14,762 bases of DNA, taken from an uncultured bacterium (GTDB lineage Bacteria; Bacteroidota; Bacteroidia; Chitinophagales; Chitinophagaceae). The stretch lies in contig CAJBPC010000479.1 of the NCBI GenBank assembly GCA_903957405.1, forward strand, positions 1-14,762, written 5' to 3'. Within the stretch, counting starts at the first letter, position 1. Every line of letters starts with the position of its first letter. The notes below the pieces were generated by a model. The model searched no databases. It was not told the DNA's origin and was given only the letters and a program-made list of their open reading frames with translations. The translations under genes and the position numbers were made by a program. Of the stretch, positions 6,735-14,589 are shown piece after piece.

Positions 6735-7393
6735 ATGAATAGTAAAACCATTGATCTCATGAGCCAGTTATTGGCGATTTTCAGTTCGATCATTCTGTAA
6801 TTGCCACCCGCAGTATGGCAGCGGAAAAAACAAGCAAGGAATTCCTAGAAATTCACTCTGTCCTTGTCGTTCTTCATGTACTTCCTCTCGGCACTTTTCC
6901 AAAACAGCATCATACAAATGGATGGTGAATCGACAAGCCTGATCGCAGGTGTAAGCATGCTCATGCAGCCACTTTTAACGATGTTGTTCCTGCATCACTG
7001 CGTCTAAAATAAAGAATTAAAAAACGACCTAAGGGCTGGACTGATCTGCCTGCTTTTCTCCCATCTGATTCTTTTCATTGTCTTCGGGATCAAGCCGGCA
7101 GTGATGCTGGTGGCATTAGGGATTGGTTTTACGCTGGTGGTGTTTTCGGGATGATGATCCTAAGAATTGTGATCCGGGAACTCCTGCAACCAAAAAATGG
7201 ATTAAGCAAATTCATTCTGATCATTGGTGGGATCCTGCTGCATGCAAGCTTCTTGTTCAGTTGGCTAGCGACCCTGAGAATCTTCCAGATTGGAGCGCAA
7301 ACATCCCAAATGATCTTCAGCCTCACCGTGATTTTTTTCAGCTCACTCATCACAAGTGGCATACTGATGGGTCCGAAGCAGACCGTTATTTGA
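6735..7393 (+). pseudogene. Degraded multi-spanning membrane protein gene
   Basis: From the ATG at 6735 one frame reads as membrane protein but is broken by stops: the start MNSKTIDLMSQLLAIFSSIIL, a TAA, a short poor stretch, a TAG at 6846, and then about 50 residues beginning KFTLSLSFFMYFLSALF. A TAA at 7005-7007 follows, then about 48 residues including GLICLLFSHLILFIVFG, ending at TGA 7152-7154. A shift to another frame at about 7145-7151 continues smoothly as MMILRIVIRELL to the TGA at 7391-7393, with further hydrophobic helices (FILIIGGILLHASFLFSWLA and FSLTVIFFSSLITSGILM). Assembled, it would be roughly 200 residues with five to seven membrane helices. I do not recognise the family. Three stops plus one frameshift argue for a dead gene, not sequencing error. 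Confidence 0.7.
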
Positions 7394-7479
7394 AATTCAG
7401 ATAAAAAGTATTCTGAGTTATCATTACTCGTAAAAGCCAGTCAGCGTGAACCGGCAGCAGCATATTCTTTGAATGAAAA

Positions 7480-7510
7480 CGGCCGGTACATCACATACCG
7501 GCCGCTTTGT
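7480..7510. terminator. Bidirectional terminator between the pseudogene and the acyl-CoA dehydrogenase
   Basis: A perfect 9-bp GC-rich stem (CGGCCGGTA at 7480-7488 with TACCGGCCG at 7496-7504) encloses a 7-base loop. The minus strand continues TTTTC and the plus strand CTTTGTTTTG, so it can act in both directions. It lies 24 bases past the acyl-CoA dehydrogenase stop and mainly ends that transcript. Confidence 0.8.
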
Positions 7511-7527
7511 TTTGTATGCAAAGGACA

Positions 7528-9321
7528 TTACAGTGAATATCTGTTATCCGCACTCAACCTGGCTGCGATCCTCCTGCGGGCATCCTTGCTGTTGAATGGC
7601 TCCGCTTTTGTAAAGCGTTTCAAGCCGAGAAGCATCATACGTTGCTCATCTCCCGATGCAAAGGCATTGATGGCATCCTTTCCGGATTTGTTGACCTTGT
7701 CGGCAGCATCATATAGATATGTGCGGGCGATGTCGACCTGAAGCGCGGAAGCAGACTCCCCTCGCTGGTCATAAAGTTTCATTGCCCGCAAAAGGGCACT
7801 CTCAGAATGGAAGATCTCAATGCCCATATCGGCGATATTCATGAGGATTTCCTGTTCCTGTTCGATCTTCATCATCAGTTTCTGCACTGCAGCTCCGGCA
7901 ACCATCAAGAGCGCTTTCTTCATGTTGCGAATAAGCTTTAATTCAGACGCGAACACGCCCTCGTCATCGCTTCCGAAATCAGGAATGCTCATGAGCTCCT
8001 TCTGAACCGACATGGCCGGCCCCATCAGGTCCAGGCGTCCTTTCATCGCGCGTTTCAATATCATATCCACCGTCAGCAGGCGATTGATCTCATTGGTGCC
8101 TTCATAAATTCGATTGATGCGACTGTCGCGATAAGCCCTCGAAATGGCATATTCGGCGCTGAAGCCATTGCCGCCGTGGATCTGCACTCCTTCATCAACG
8201 ACATAGTCCAGCATTTCACTGCCAAAGACCTTTAGGATGGCACATTCAACTGCATATTCTTCCGCCGCACCGAGGAGGGCTTCATTGAAGGGCATCCCGC
8301 TTGCCAGCAGTTCCTTCTCCTTTTGCTCCACCCACATCGCAGTCCTGTACAATGCAGTTTCGCTTACCCAAGCCCGAATGGCGGTATCTGCGATCTTTCG
8401 CTGCACCGCACCGAAATTTGCAATGCGCTGCTTGAACTGTTCGCGGGTATTGGCATACTGGATGTTGATGTCCATCGTGGCTTTAGCACCGCCCAGCGTC
8501 GCTGCACAAAGCTTTAACCTTCCGATATTCAGAATATTAAAAGCGATGACATGACCTTTTCCGATTTCACCCAACACGTTCTCCGCCGGCACTTTACAAT
8601 CCTGAAAATATAACTGAACCGTGGATGACCCTTTAATGCCCATCTTATCCTCTTCGGGTCCCTGTGTGAATCCTTCCATTCCACGTTCGAGGATAAAAGC
8701 CGTGAACTTGTCACCATCGATCTTTCCAAAAACAGTGTACACATCTGCAAAACCGCCATTTGTGATCCAGCACTTCTGACCATTTAGGATGTAATGCTTT
8801 CCGTCATCACTCAGTTTCGCTGCAGTCTTGGCACTTAATGCGTCACTGCCGCTATTGGGCTCTGTCAGTCCATATGCACCCTTCCATTCACCACTTACCA
8901 GCTTCGGAATGTATTTCTGCTTTTGTTCAGGGGTTCCGAAGTAAAGAATGGGAAGCGTGCCGATGCCCGTATGCGCGGCAACCGCAACCGAGAAAGAATG
9001 TCCGCCCCCAAGTCCTTCATTGACAATGGTGGAAGTGATAAAATCCTTTCCCAGACCATGAAATTCCTCAGGAATCGATGCACCCAACAAACCTTGCTGG
9101 CCGGCCTTTTCCATAAGAGATGGCATGAGTCCTGGCTCGAGTTTTTCAACCCGCTCCACGATCGGGAGTATTTCTGCCTTCAGAAAATCATGGCAGAGCT
9201 GCATGACCATTTGCTGCTCCTCATTGAAATCCTCAGGAATGAATGTGTCCGAAGGCTGGCTTTCGCGGATAAGCCACTCCGCACCCCGGATGGCAGCCGT
9301 GACCTTGATTTCTGTTGACAT
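7528..9321 (-). CDS. Acyl-CoA dehydrogenase (long form with C-terminal extension)
   Basis: FAD enzyme that introduces the trans-2 double bond in acyl-CoA, the first step of beta-oxidation. The 597 residues comprise the usual three-domain dehydrogenase core (about 30-425) plus a helical C-terminal extension of about 170 residues, as in VLCAD-like enzymes. Seen: YGLTEPNSGSDA at 150-161 and KCWITNGG at 183-190 (flavin and substrate binding), QIHGGNGFSAEYAISRAYRD at 380-399, and IYEGTNEI at 405-412 with E407 as the probable catalytic base. The start is taken as the ATG at 9321 (MSTEIKV); a longer frame to 9390 would overlap the end of marR and is not family-like. It follows marR by 26 bases and is very likely co-transcribed. 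Substrate chain length cannot be read from sequence. Confidence 0.94.
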   Translation of the reverse strand: MSTEIKVTAAIRGAEWLIRESQPSDTFIPEDFNEEQQMVMQLCHDFLKAEILPIVERVEKLEPGLMPSLMEKAGQQGLLGASIPEEFHGLGKDFITSTIVNEGLGGGHSFSVAVAAHTGIGTLPILYFGTPEQKQKYIPKLVSGEWKGAYGLTEPNSGSDALSAKTAAKLSDDGKHYILNGQKCWITNGGFADVYTVFGKIDGDKFTAFILERGMEGFTQGPEEDKMGIKGSSTVQLYFQDCKVPAENVLGEIGKGHVIAFNILNIGRLKLCAATLGGAKATMDINIQYANTREQFKQRIANFGAVQRKIADTAIRAWVSETALYRTAMWVEQKEKELLASGMPFNEALLGAAEEYAVECAILKVFGSEMLDYVVDEGVQIHGGNGFSAEYAISRAYRDSRINRIYEGTNEINRLLTVDMILKRAMKGRLDLMGPAMSVQKELMSIPDFGSDDEGVFASELKLIRNMKKALLMVAGAAVQKLMMKIEQEQEILMNIADMGIEIFHSESALLRAMKLYDQRGESASALQVDIARTYLYDAADKVNKSGKDAINAFASGDEQRMMLLGLKRFTKAEPFNSKDARRRIAARLSADNRYSL

Positions 9322-9347
9322 AATGGGTATTTTATTTGTCAGGGAAT

Positions 9348-9788
9348 TTATTTTAAATTGTCGTAGACTCTTTGCAATACCGCCTTGCATAATTCAATGT
9401 CCGCCTGAGGAACACCCTCTAACGCCTCGTTGAGCGTCTGGTTGGCCAACTCATGGGTGGGATCCTGTAATCGCCTACCCGTCTCCGTTACATAAATCAG
9501 GTTCATGCGCCGATCCTCCTTCGAAGCCACACGCCGCACCAACTTCTGCTTTTCAAGGTTGTCAAGCAACCTGGTTATGCTGGGCTTGTCCCGGAATGTC
9601 GCATTGCACAGATCCTGCTGGCTCTGACCATCCTGCTTCCAAAGGTGATACAGCACACTCCACTGCTCAATGGTGATATCCACCCCATCCTGCTTGAAAT
9701 TCTTTTGCAGCCGACGCGCCAGGGCAGTCGAGGCCACCCCTGTGATGAAACTGTATAACTCGCCCCTTCTAAATTGGTTGTTTGGCAT
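9348..9788 (-). CDS. MarR-family transcriptional regulator
   Basis: A 146-residue winged-helix dimer regulator, likely a repressor released by a small ligand. Seen: the N-terminal dimerisation helix, the winged-helix start ITIEQWSVLYHLW (38-50), the recognition-helix region FRDKPSITRLLDNLEKQKLV (65-84), and the wing RRVASKEDRRMNLIYVTETG (85-104) with the conserved D92-R93-R94. It is the first gene of a two-gene unit with the acyl-CoA dehydrogenase. In other Bacteroidota similar MarR genes head fatty-acid oxidation operons, so an acyl-CoA or fatty-acid ligand is plausible but inferred. Three overlapping palindromes begin 5 bases upstream of the start codon, suggesting autoregulation. Confidence 0.93.
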   Translation of the reverse strand: MPNNQFRRGELYSFITGVASTALARRLQKNFKQDGVDITIEQWSVLYHLWKQDGQSQQDLCNATFRDKPSITRLLDNLEKQKLVRRVASKEDRRMNLIYVTETGRRLQDPTHELANQTLNEALEGVPQADIELCKAVLQRVYDNLK

Positions 9789-9792
9789 ATTG

Positions 9793-9829
9793 TTAGTTAT
9801 GCAACTAATTCGAAATTAGCATAATTTCG
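9793..9829. promoter_or_regulatory. Probable MarR operator: three overlapping inverted repeats
   Basis: Three perfect inverted repeats share bases in turn. TTAGTT-4-AACTAA spans 9793-9808, CTAATT-3-AATTAG spans 9805-9819, and CGAAATTA-3-TAATTTCG spans 9811-9829. The first is similar in form to known MarR-type operators. They cover the expected promoter and leader region just upstream of the marR start at 9788. Only one configuration can pair at a time. Confidence 0.65.
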
Positions 9830-10009
9830 AGAAAGAACATAGTACCTGGCGACCTGTTTTTTACAAGCAACGTTTGGTGACCTGGAGGGGGATTGCAAAA
9901 ACCCGGGGTTGGAAAAGCGAAAACCCATGTGGATCGATGCATCCAAACCCAGAAGACGATCGGCCTGGAAACTTCAGTAAGAAGCAAAGTCAGCATACAT
10001 AAACCTACG
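9830..10009. other. Divergent intergenic region between marR and the alpha/beta hydrolase
   Basis: Contains a near-identical direct repeat TGGCGACCTG (9847-9856) and TGGTGACCTG (9875-9884), 28 bases apart, and a purine-rich GGAGGGGG at 9884-9891. No exact TAnnTTTG promoter is visible on the plus strand; AACGTTTG near 9870 is a weak resemblance. A TTG at 9893 opens an in-frame extension of the hydrolase, but its sequence is not protein-like. Confidence 0.4.
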
Positions 10010-10843
10010 ATGTCATCACAGTTCATCAAATTTCGACATTCCGCAATTCATTATCTCATCTTTGGGAATGGACCGATCCTAACCGTGTGTTTCCATGGAT
10101 TTGCGGAGGATGTCAAAAGCTTTGAAAAACTTGCCGACTCAATGCCGGACCACAAGCTGGTTGCCATAGACCTTCCATTTCATGGCAAAACAGCATGGAA
10201 GGAGGAACTGCATTTATCCATACCTGACCTGATCGAGATCATTCGCCTTTGTCCGGAAATCGGTGATAAACCCTCCGGGATCATTGGATACAGTATGGGT
10301 GGAAAAATTGCATTAAGCGTACTTGAAGCACTGAAAGGGAAAGTTACTCATTTGCTCCTGATCGCACCGGACGGTCTCCGTGCAGACCCCTGGCATTGGT
10401 TTGGAACGAAAACCCTGATCGGTGGGTACGTACTTCGCCGCACCATGCAGCAGCCTGCCTGGTTCCTGTCATTTTTGAAAATCATGCGACGTACCGGACT
10501 GGTGAATGAGAGCATCTACAAGTTCGTACTATACTATGTAGACGAGCCATATATGCGCAATAAAGTGTATATGATTTGGACTACCCTGAGGGACTTCCGG
10601 CCATCCATACCCGCAATAATTGGATTCATAAAAAAAGAAAGGATTCCTGTCAAAATGGTCTTTGGGAAATTTGACCGACTGTGTCCGTACAAATGGGGTC
10701 AGCAGTTTGCCCGATCCCTTGACGGCCTGGCGGAACTTAAGATACTCGATACCGGCCATCTTCTGTTGCACGAGAAACATGTACCAAAGGTAGCTGCGTT
10801 CTTCTGTCATACTTTCGCGCAAACAAATCTGCGAAATTCATGA
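10010..10843 (+). CDS. Alpha/beta-hydrolase fold protein
   Basis: A 277-residue hydrolase of unknown substrate, probably an esterase or lipase-like acyl hydrolase. The catalytic triad is readable: nucleophile S95 in GYSMGG (93-98), acid D222 in FGKFDRLCP, and H250 in DTGHLLL. HGF at 29-31 supplies the oxyanion hole. A basic and aromatic cap region lies about 124-200. The start is taken at the ATG at 10010 because the upstream in-frame stretch from the TTG at 9893 is compositionally poor. The stop overlaps the glycosyltransferase start as ATGA, so the two are translationally coupled and probably functionally linked, perhaps in making or trimming a membrane lipid or glycolipid (inference). Confidence 0.85.
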   Translation: MSSQFIKFRHSAIHYLIFGNGPILTVCFHGFAEDVKSFEKLADSMPDHKLVAIDLPFHGKTAWKEELHLSIPDLIEIIRLCPEIGDKPSGIIGYSMGGKIALSVLEALKGKVTHLLLIAPDGLRADPWHWFGTKTLIGGYVLRRTMQQPAWFLSFLKIMRRTGLVNESIYKFVLYYVDEPYMRNKVYMIWTTLRDFRPSIPAIIGFIKKERIPVKMVFGKFDRLCPYKWGQQFARSLDGLAELKILDTGHLLLHEKHVPKVAAFFCHTFAQTNLRNS

Positions 10844-11982
10844 TCCTGGTAGCGGTCACAGCGTTGTTATTGTTGTGCTACAGCATCCTGATCTTCATGT
10901 ATTGTTTTTTTTGGAGGCGAACTAAAGTCTATCAAATACCGTCCTCCTTTGTTCCTGGCACAAGAGTTTCCGTCATCCTCCCTGCCCGGAACGAATCCCG
11001 AAATATCGGATCTTGCCTGCAGAGCCTTCTTAGGCAGGACTACCCGGCGGCATTGCTGGAAATAATTGTTGTCGATGACCATTCAGAAGATGCAACGGCA
11101 GCGATAGCAGAGTCATTTTCAGGATTTGGCGTGAAGGTCATCCATATGGGGTTGCGATCCGGTTTATCAGGAGACTACGGAGGTGGCAAGAAAAAAGCCA
11201 TTGAGGCTGGCATTTCAAATGCCAAGGGAACGCTGATCCTGACAAGCGATGCAGATTGCGTCATTCCCGAAAGGTGGGTAACCACCATGGCGGCCTTCTA
11301 TGAAGAAAAAAAGCCCTTATTCATAGCCGCCCCCGTGATGTTCGGTAAAATAGGATCAGCACTGGATATTTTCCAAACATTGGACTTTTTATCCCTGCAG
11401 GGTATCACCGCGGCATCGGTGAGCAATGGATTCCATGGCATGAGCAACGGTGCAAATCTCGGCTATGAGAAGGCTGCCTTCGATATGGTCGGCGGATTCA
11501 AAGGCATCGACCAGATCGCGTCAGGAGACGACATGCTCCTCATGCAAAAGATCGATGCGTCCTTTCCCGGACGAACAATGTACTGCCTGGCAAAAGAAGT
11601 CATTGTCAGTACAAAACCCGCTGAAGGCTTCGGAGCATTCATTCAGCAAAGGATCCGATGGGCCAGTAAAGCCCGCTTCTACAAGGAGCAAAAGATGTTT
11701 GCAGTATTGATGATGGTATATCTACTGAATCTTTCGCTGCTGGCACTCATTGTGCAAGTGGTTTTCTTCACGCCATCGCTTTGGTGGATCCCAATTGGAT
11801 TGATACTCACAAAAACCATTGTCGAGCTGGCATTCCTCATTCCCGTAGCCAGATTCTTTGGAAAGTCTGGACTGCTTTGGGCATTCCTGCCTGCACAACC
11901 CTTCCATATCCTGTACACAGTCATCGCAGGGTTCTTTGGTCAAGTGGGTTCTTACAGCTGGAAGGGCAGAAAACTGCATTGA
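10840..11982 (+). CDS. Membrane-anchored family 2 glycosyltransferase
   Basis: Processive-type or lipid GT2 enzyme using a nucleotide sugar at the inner membrane. The 380 residues have an N-terminal membrane helix (about 2-24), then the GT-A domain starting VSVILPARNE (43-52) with VVDDHSEDAT (77-86), the DxD motif in TSDADC (D137, D139), the acceptor-side SGDD (228-231), and QRIRW (270-274), the QxxRW-type motif. Three C-terminal membrane segments follow (about 287-310, 315-336, 346-368). The architecture resembles cellulose/hyaluronan synthase-like and glucosyl-lipid enzymes, but the product is unknown. Its ATG overlaps the hydrolase stop by four bases. The permease 72 bp downstream is on the same strand and may share the transcript. 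Confidence 0.9.
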   Translation: MILVAVTALLLLCYSILIFMYCFFWRRTKVYQIPSSFVPGTRVSVILPARNESRNIGSCLQSLLRQDYPAALLEIIVVDDHSEDATAAIAESFSGFGVKVIHMGLRSGLSGDYGGGKKKAIEAGISNAKGTLILTSDADCVIPERWVTTMAAFYEEKKPLFIAAPVMFGKIGSALDIFQTLDFLSLQGITAASVSNGFHGMSNGANLGYEKAAFDMVGGFKGIDQIASGDDMLLMQKIDASFPGRTMYCLAKEVIVSTKPAEGFGAFIQQRIRWASKARFYKEQKMFAVLMMVYLLNLSLLALIVQVVFFTPSLWWIPIGLILTKTIVELAFLIPVARFFGKSGLLWAFLPAQPFHILYTVIAGFFGQVGSYSWKGRKLH

Positions 11983-12054
11983 TCGCGTTGATCGACATCG
12001 CCTTTTCCTCCCGACAAGCACCAATCAAAGCACATCGTTCGTATTTTCGGGGTG

Positions 12055-13140
12055 ATGTCGGAAAGATCATTTTCATTTGAACAAGCCGTATGGCGTAAAC
12101 TCCGAAGGAACCTTCCGGCAATGGTGTCGGTGGGTGTGATCATCCTTGCCATACTGACCGCAGTTTTCGCCTTTTGGATCGCGCCGGATCACACGCCTTT
12201 TGCCAACAGAATGATTGTGGAACTTGGAGGAAAACAACCGGGATACCGGCAGACATTCATCGCCATCAAAAAGACTGATCAACCGGAAAAGAGCGGTGCC
12301 ATGTTGCGCACCATCGAAGGACAGCGGGACGCTTATCAATACATCCCCATCACATCCAGTAAGAGATCCGGAGACAGCCTGATATATGAACAATACCTCG
12401 ACGAGGGAGTGGCTGAGAGAAAATCCATCCTTTTTACCGATAGCCTGCACCATTTGGTGCAAAAACGATTCTGGTTGGGGACGGACAAATACGGAAGGGA
12501 CATCCTCAGCCGGCTCATCATCGGTACCAGGGTCAGTCTGAGCGTGGGGTTCATTGCCGTTGCGATTTCCCTCTTGATCGGCATCTTGCTGGGATCACTG
12601 GCCGGATATTTTCGCGGGCGCACAGATGATATCATCATGTGGTTCATCAACGTAGTTTGGAGCATTCCGACCCTGCTGCTGGTATTCGCCATCACCATGG
12701 CTCTGGGGAAGGGTTTCTGGCAGGTGTTCATAGCTGTGGGACTGACGCTTTGGGTGAACGTCGCCCGCATCATCCGCGGACAAGTCATCGGTATCCGAGA
12801 ACTTGAATACATTGAGGCTGCTCGAGCATTGGGGTATTCTCACATGCGGATCCTGCTGCGACATATTCTTCCCAACGTCATGGGACCGGTGCTGGTGGTC
12901 GCGGCTTCCAATTTCGCCAGCGCCATCGTGATGGAAGCAGGATTGAGTTTCCTTGGAGTGGGGGTTCAGGCACCACAACCGAGCTGGGGATTGATGATCA
13001 AGGAGAATTACAATTTCATCATCACCCACAATCCCATGCTGGCTGTCATACCGGGGCTTGCGATCATGATCCTGGTGCTTGCCTTCAACATATTGGGCAA
13101 TGGACTGCGGGATGCCATGGATGTGCGGCGCAATACCTGA
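12055..13140 (+). CDS. DppC/OppC-type ABC transporter permease with large periplasmic insertion
   Basis: Inner-membrane subunit of a peptide/nickel-type ABC importer. The first membrane helix is at about 22-42. A hydrophilic stretch at about 43-138, much longer than in E. coli DppC, precedes FWLGTDKYGRDILSRLIIGTRVSL (139-162), the classic start of the permease domain. Five further helices follow, with the EAA loop EYIEAARALGYSHMRILLRHILPN (251-274) that contacts the ATPase, and LSFLGVGVQAPQPSWG (297-312). I use the ATG at 12055; a GTG lies one codon earlier. Length is 361 residues against about 300 in E. coli. No DppB, ATPase or binding-protein gene is present in the window. It converges on the O-antigen ligase, 15 bases apart. 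Confidence 0.92.
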   Translation: MSERSFSFEQAVWRKLRRNLPAMVSVGVIILAILTAVFAFWIAPDHTPFANRMIVELGGKQPGYRQTFIAIKKTDQPEKSGAMLRTIEGQRDAYQYIPITSSKRSGDSLIYEQYLDEGVAERKSILFTDSLHHLVQKRFWLGTDKYGRDILSRLIIGTRVSLSVGFIAVAISLLIGILLGSLAGYFRGRTDDIIMWFINVVWSIPTLLLVFAITMALGKGFWQVFIAVGLTLWVNVARIIRGQVIGIRELEYIEAARALGYSHMRILLRHILPNVMGPVLVVAASNFASAIVMEAGLSFLGVGVQAPQPSWGLMIKENYNFIITHNPMLAVIPGLAIMILVLAFNILGNGLRDAMDVRRNT

Positions 13141-13155
13141 CGGCTTCCAAGAACA

Positions 13156-14589
13156 TCAACGATTCGCCGGTTTCAAAGGCATCTTTCCGGCATGTCGAAG
13201 AAGGATCCCTGTACAGATGAAAAAAATCGAACCGATCTTATCCGTCTCGATCAGGTCGCTGAGCATGTTCAACGCGATCACCATCACGATGATTGCGGAG
13301 ATGCAGCATGCGATCGCTTTCTCCTCCTTATCTTCCGCATGGTGATACCATCGGTATGCGACCCATAGCAGGATGGCAAGGAATGATGAGAAGATCACCA
13401 AGCCCGGTATGCCCTGTTCCACCAAGAGCAATAAAAAGTAGTTATGTACCGTCGAACGTTCGGGATTGTCACTCACATATGTTTGGAATGAGCGGACCGC
13501 ATACGGCCGGTACTCGTGATAAAATGAATTGGGGCCGAAGCCGTGAAGCTCATTTCCTGATACCATCCGAACCGCCGCGATCCATCGATAGAATCTTTCC
13601 ATCGAAGAGATGTCCGTCATCTTGTAGGTTGCCTGCAAATGCTGTCTGAAATCACCGTGATATATCGTTCGTTCGAAATTGGGACTGAATTCCAGATAGC
13701 GGTTGTCCTGCATGAAAAAAACGGCAACGGACAATAACAATGCGATGCCGGCACCCGCGGCCCAATGAAGGATTTTTTTTCGCATAGCGATCACCGTTAG
13801 TAACCCAGTCAATGCGGCGAGCCATGCGCCCCTTGAGTAGCTGAAGAACAGTGCGGCGAGCCAGAGTAAAATCACTCCCTCGAACATTCTCCTGTATTCC
13901 GGGAAGAGGATATGGCCCGCCACAGGCAGAGGCAAGAGGCAAACAAGCAATGCCCCATAGTTCACATGGTTCCTGAAGAAGGGTTCCACGCTGAGGTTCG
14001 ACGTGTCGAATGTGAAGCCGGAGAGGGCATGCTTCGAAAGCACATAAAGGATGGCGGCGGTCATCGATCCCGTGAGGATGGAAGCAGCGAGCATGATATC
14101 CCTCCTGTCGCGGAGGCAATACCAACTGCCTGCAGCAAGTGCGAGCACATACCAAAGCTTCGCCGCAAGATACTTGAAAGACAGGATCACATGTTGCGAG
14201 AGTACGCTGCTGAATGTGATCCATATCAGATGGAACAACAGTATCAGGAATATGATGGGATGTACAGGTATGGCTGCTGATCGCTTTCTGTACACCATGA
14301 AATGAAGGAGGATCAGCATACTCAAAAACCACATCAACGGTTCGTCAGGGAAGTCGGTCCCGAGAGCATCGGTGATCTGTATCTCTGCAGAAAAAGGGAT
14401 CGTGAACAGCAACAGAAAATACACGAAACGGATCTCCTGCATACCTGCCCATGCAATCAGGAACAAGGGCCCCAATCCGATGAAGATCAGTTGTCGGGTC
14501 ATGACAGACAACACCGTGCCCGAGATCATGGCAATCAGTATCATCGATGATGGTTCGGTGAATCGCGATATGTTGAGGGTCCTTGACAC
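13156..14589 (-). CDS. O-antigen ligase / Wzy_C-family polysaccharide polymerase
   Basis: A 477-residue polytopic membrane enzyme with about ten to twelve helices. It joins lipid-linked polysaccharide to lipid A core or another acceptor, or polymerises repeat units. Seen: FFSYSRGAW at 248-256 (conserved SRG/W motif), a large periplasmic loop at about 293-385 with FERTIYHG, SMERFYRW (329-336), FGPNSF (351-356) and TVHNYFLLLLVEQGIPG (380-396), whose H382 is the conserved catalytic-region histidine. The start is a GTG at 14589 directly behind the stop of the Wzz-like gene; the first ATG would be at 14544. The Wzz neighbour supports a surface-polysaccharide role. Ligase and polymerase functions cannot be told apart from sequence alone. 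Confidence 0.88.
   Translation of the reverse strand: MSRTLNISRFTEPSSMILIAMISGTVLSVMTRQLIFIGLGPLFLIAWAGMQEIRFVYFLLLFTIPFSAEIQITDALGTDFPDEPLMWFLSMLILLHFMVYRKRSAAIPVHPIIFLILLFHLIWITFSSVLSQHVILSFKYLAAKLWYVLALAAGSWYCLRDRRDIMLAASILTGSMTAAILYVLSKHALSGFTFDTSNLSVEPFFRNHVNYGALLVCLLPLPVAGHILFPEYRRMFEGVILLWLAALFFSYSRGAWLAALTGLLTVIAMRKKILHWAAGAGIALLLSVAVFFMQDNRYLEFSPNFERTIYHGDFRQHLQATYKMTDISSMERFYRWIAAVRMVSGNELHGFGPNSFYHEYRPYAVRSFQTYVSDNPERSTVHNYFLLLLVEQGIPGLVIFSSFLAILLWVAYRWYHHAEDKEEKAIACCISAIIVMVIALNMLSDLIETDKIGSIFFICTGILLRHAGKMPLKPANR

Noticed and set aside
7123..7404. 93-residue plus-strand frame rich in Trp and Asp
   Set aside because: It is an out-of-frame reading of the decayed membrane gene, whose hydrophobic frame at 7151-7393 is the meaningful one.
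9322..9390. N-terminal extension of the acyl-CoA dehydrogenase
   Set aside because: It would overlap the marR coding end and adds residues not seen in the family; the ATG at 9321 fits.
9927..9980. 17-residue basic peptide frame upstream of the hydrolase (a possible leader peptide)
   Set aside because: No attenuator-like hairpin follows and such short frames are expected by chance.
9893..10009. N-terminal extension of the alpha/beta hydrolase from a TTG behind GGAGGGGG
   Set aside because: The 39 extra residues are basic and low in structure with no family resemblance; the domain begins normally at the ATG at 10010. Bacteroidota rarely rely on such Shine-Dalgarno sites.
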